Shown here piece after piece: positions 4,286-5,294 of a stretch of DNA of 5,294 bases. Origin of the DNA: Candidatus Curtissbacteria bacterium RIFCSPLOWO2_01_FULL_37_9 (GTDB lineage Bacteria > Patescibacteriota > Microgenomatia > Curtissbacterales > GWA2-41-24); contig MFBN01000056.1 of the NCBI GenBank assembly GCA_001776425.1, forward strand, positions 3,672 through 8,965, given 5' to 3'. Numbering within the stretch: position 1 is the first letter of the stretch; every line of letters begins with the position of its first letter. Below the pieces are notes generated by a model. That model had not been told where the DNA came from and ran no database searches. It saw only the letters and a list, made by a program, of their open reading frames with translations. The position numbers were made by a program, and so were the translations under genes.

Positions 4286-5294
4286 CTATTTAAAGTTCGC
4301 AATTTTTTCAATAGAAATTCTCGATCATTTTTCTTTGAATCCTCAACTACTTTTTCAAAAAGCATATTTAGAATTTCTCCAACCTTAGGCCCGGGTTTAA
4401 GTTTTAATTCCCTCATTACGTCATGGCCGTTAATTTTCAAATCTGCAACAGTAAACGGTTTTTTTAGAACATCCTTTAATCTTTTTCTAAAAAGCTTAAG
4501 TCTCCATGATTCCGGTTGCTGCAAACCACCTCCTAACCGGTCGGCAATTCTTAAATCCATCATGTCTTCGACATTTTCAATCCCGATATTTCTGATAAAC
4601 CTACGAAGTGCATTATCGGTTTGATTTTCATTGACTGTAAACTGATGAAATCGAACCAGTTTAAATAATTTATCCTTTTGCGAGCCGGATAAATTGAATC
4701 TTGAAGCGATTGCAATTGCCAGTCTTCCACCGACAACTTCGTGATTATAAAAAGTACGGATTCCTTCTGATGTAATATTTGCAACTTTCGCCTTGCCGAT
4801 ATCATGAAGAAGTGTCGCCAAGCGGACGATTATATCATTTGAAGGGCAATTTTTCAGACTCATTACACAATGAGTGCCTACGTCAAAAATGTGATGGCGC
4901 TTAGGGCTTTTTTGCTCAACATTAAAACAAACTTCCAATTCCGGCAGAATAATTTTTAAAAGCCCCATTTCTTTAGTAAGTATTATTCCTGCTGCGGCAT
5001 TATCGGATTCTATAATTTTCAATAGCTCATCTCTTATCCGTTCAGCAGAAATTTGTCTCAGAAAGTGGGCGTTTCTGGTAATTGCCATTTTTGTTTTACT
5101 TTCGATTGTAAAACCTAGAGTAGTTGCAAATCTAACAGCTCTTAACAGTCTAAGTGCATCTTCACCAAAGCGTTTATTGGGATCACCGACTGTTTTTATT
5201 AGCTTATTTTCATAATCGGTTTTTCCTTCGAAAGGATCGATAAGATCATAATGTTTATTTCGAGATAAGCGATAAGCCATGGCGTTTATAGTAA
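4282..5294 (-). CDS. cca: HD-domain CCA-adding tRNA nucleotidyltransferase (5' end outside window)
   Basis: Class II nucleotidyltransferase that adds or repairs the CCA tail of tRNA using CTP and ATP. The frame stays open to the window edge: upstream of the ATG at 5280 the codons read T-I-N-A, giving TINAMAYR, the conserved end of the catalytic head (RRDFTINAMA). That ATG is therefore internal, and the head with its GG and DxD motifs, about 100 residues or more, lies outside the window. Counting from that Met: D15-PFEGK, then GDPNKRFGEDALRLLRAVRFA (32-52), the neck motif of the family, then ISAERIRDEL (77-86). An HD phosphohydrolase domain follows, with H137, HDIGKA (159-164), H180 and D246. 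The C-terminal segment LKINGHDVMRELKLKPGPKVGEIL (281-304) is the typical tail domain. The HD domain suggests extra phosphatase or phosphodiesterase activity, as in E. coli Cca, although the poly(A) polymerase group is closely related. Its TGA stop overlaps the SET-fragment start by four bases. Confidence 0.93.
   Translation of the reverse strand, partial: TINAMAYRLSRNKHYDLIDPFEGKTDYENKLIKTVGDPNKRFGEDALRLLRAVRFATTLGFTIESKTKMAITRNAHFLRQISAERIRDELLKIIESDNAAAGIILTKEMGLLKIILPELEVCFNVEQKSPKRHHIFDVGTHCVMSLKNCPSNDIIVRLATLLHDIGKAKVANITSEGIRTFYNHEVVGGRLAIAIASRFNLSGSQKDKLFKLVRFHQFTVNENQTDNALRRFIRNIGIENVEDMMDLRIADRLGGGLQQPESWRLKLFRKRLKDVLKKPFTVADLKINGHDVMRELKLKPGPKVGEILNMLFEKVVEDSKKNDREFLLKKLRTLNR

Noticed and set aside
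4282..5280. Start of the CCA enzyme at the ATG at 5280
   Set aside because: The codons just upstream read T-I-N-A in the same frame, completing the conserved TINAMA motif, so the Met is internal and the gene leaves the window.
1..5294. tRNA, rRNA, CRISPR array, complete insertion sequence
   Set aside because: No cloverleaf, rRNA-like conserved segment, regularly spaced repeat array or transposase was seen on either strand.

Overview
The window is an AT-rich bacterial chromosome segment. It is dominated by household genes plus small membrane or secreted proteins of unknown role. The low GC, compact genes, apparent lack of Shine-Dalgarno sequences, a coiled-coil matrixin-type protease and a two-cysteine-pair zinc-ribbon membrane protein together suggest a member of the candidate phyla radiation (Patescibacteria, perhaps Microgenomates-like). 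This assignment is inference from gene style, not from a marker gene. TGA is used as a stop in two genes (the zinc-ribbon gene and the CCA-adding enzyme), which argues against the recoded SR1/Gracilibacteria code.

Layout: (1) positions 1-1969, plus strand: the 3' part of secD followed by complete secF, the SecDF motor accessory of the Sec translocon. (2) 2024-2926, minus strand: a membrane-anchored or secreted zinc metalloprotease of the matrixin type with a long coiled coil inserted between its N-terminal half and its HExxHxxGxxH active site. (3) 3003-3353, plus strand, divergent from the protease: a small zinc-ribbon protein with two membrane segments, apparently made from a leaderless mRNA. 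(4) 3354-3493: a noncoding stretch with an unexplained structured, locally GC-richer patch and a likely bidirectional terminator. (5) 3494-3883, minus strand: a small single-pass membrane protein with a two-cysteine outer domain. (6) 3884-4048: an intergenic stretch holding a possible promoter and a 10-bp direct repeat at exact 40-bp spacing. (7) 4049-5294, minus strand: a 5'-partial HD-domain CCA-adding tRNA nucleotidyltransferase. Its stop overlaps the start (ATGA) of a short SET-domain gene that lacks the C-terminal half of the SET fold.

How the parts relate: SecDF drives late steps of export. The protease and the two small membrane proteins are plausible clients of that route, but nothing in the sequence ties them functionally. 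The CCA enzyme and the SET fragment form one translationally coupled unit. I see no clear new multigene system. The observations best worth following are the truncated SET gene, the coiled-coil matrixin, the structured intergenic patch at 3361-3428 and the leaderless start signal at 2991-3003.
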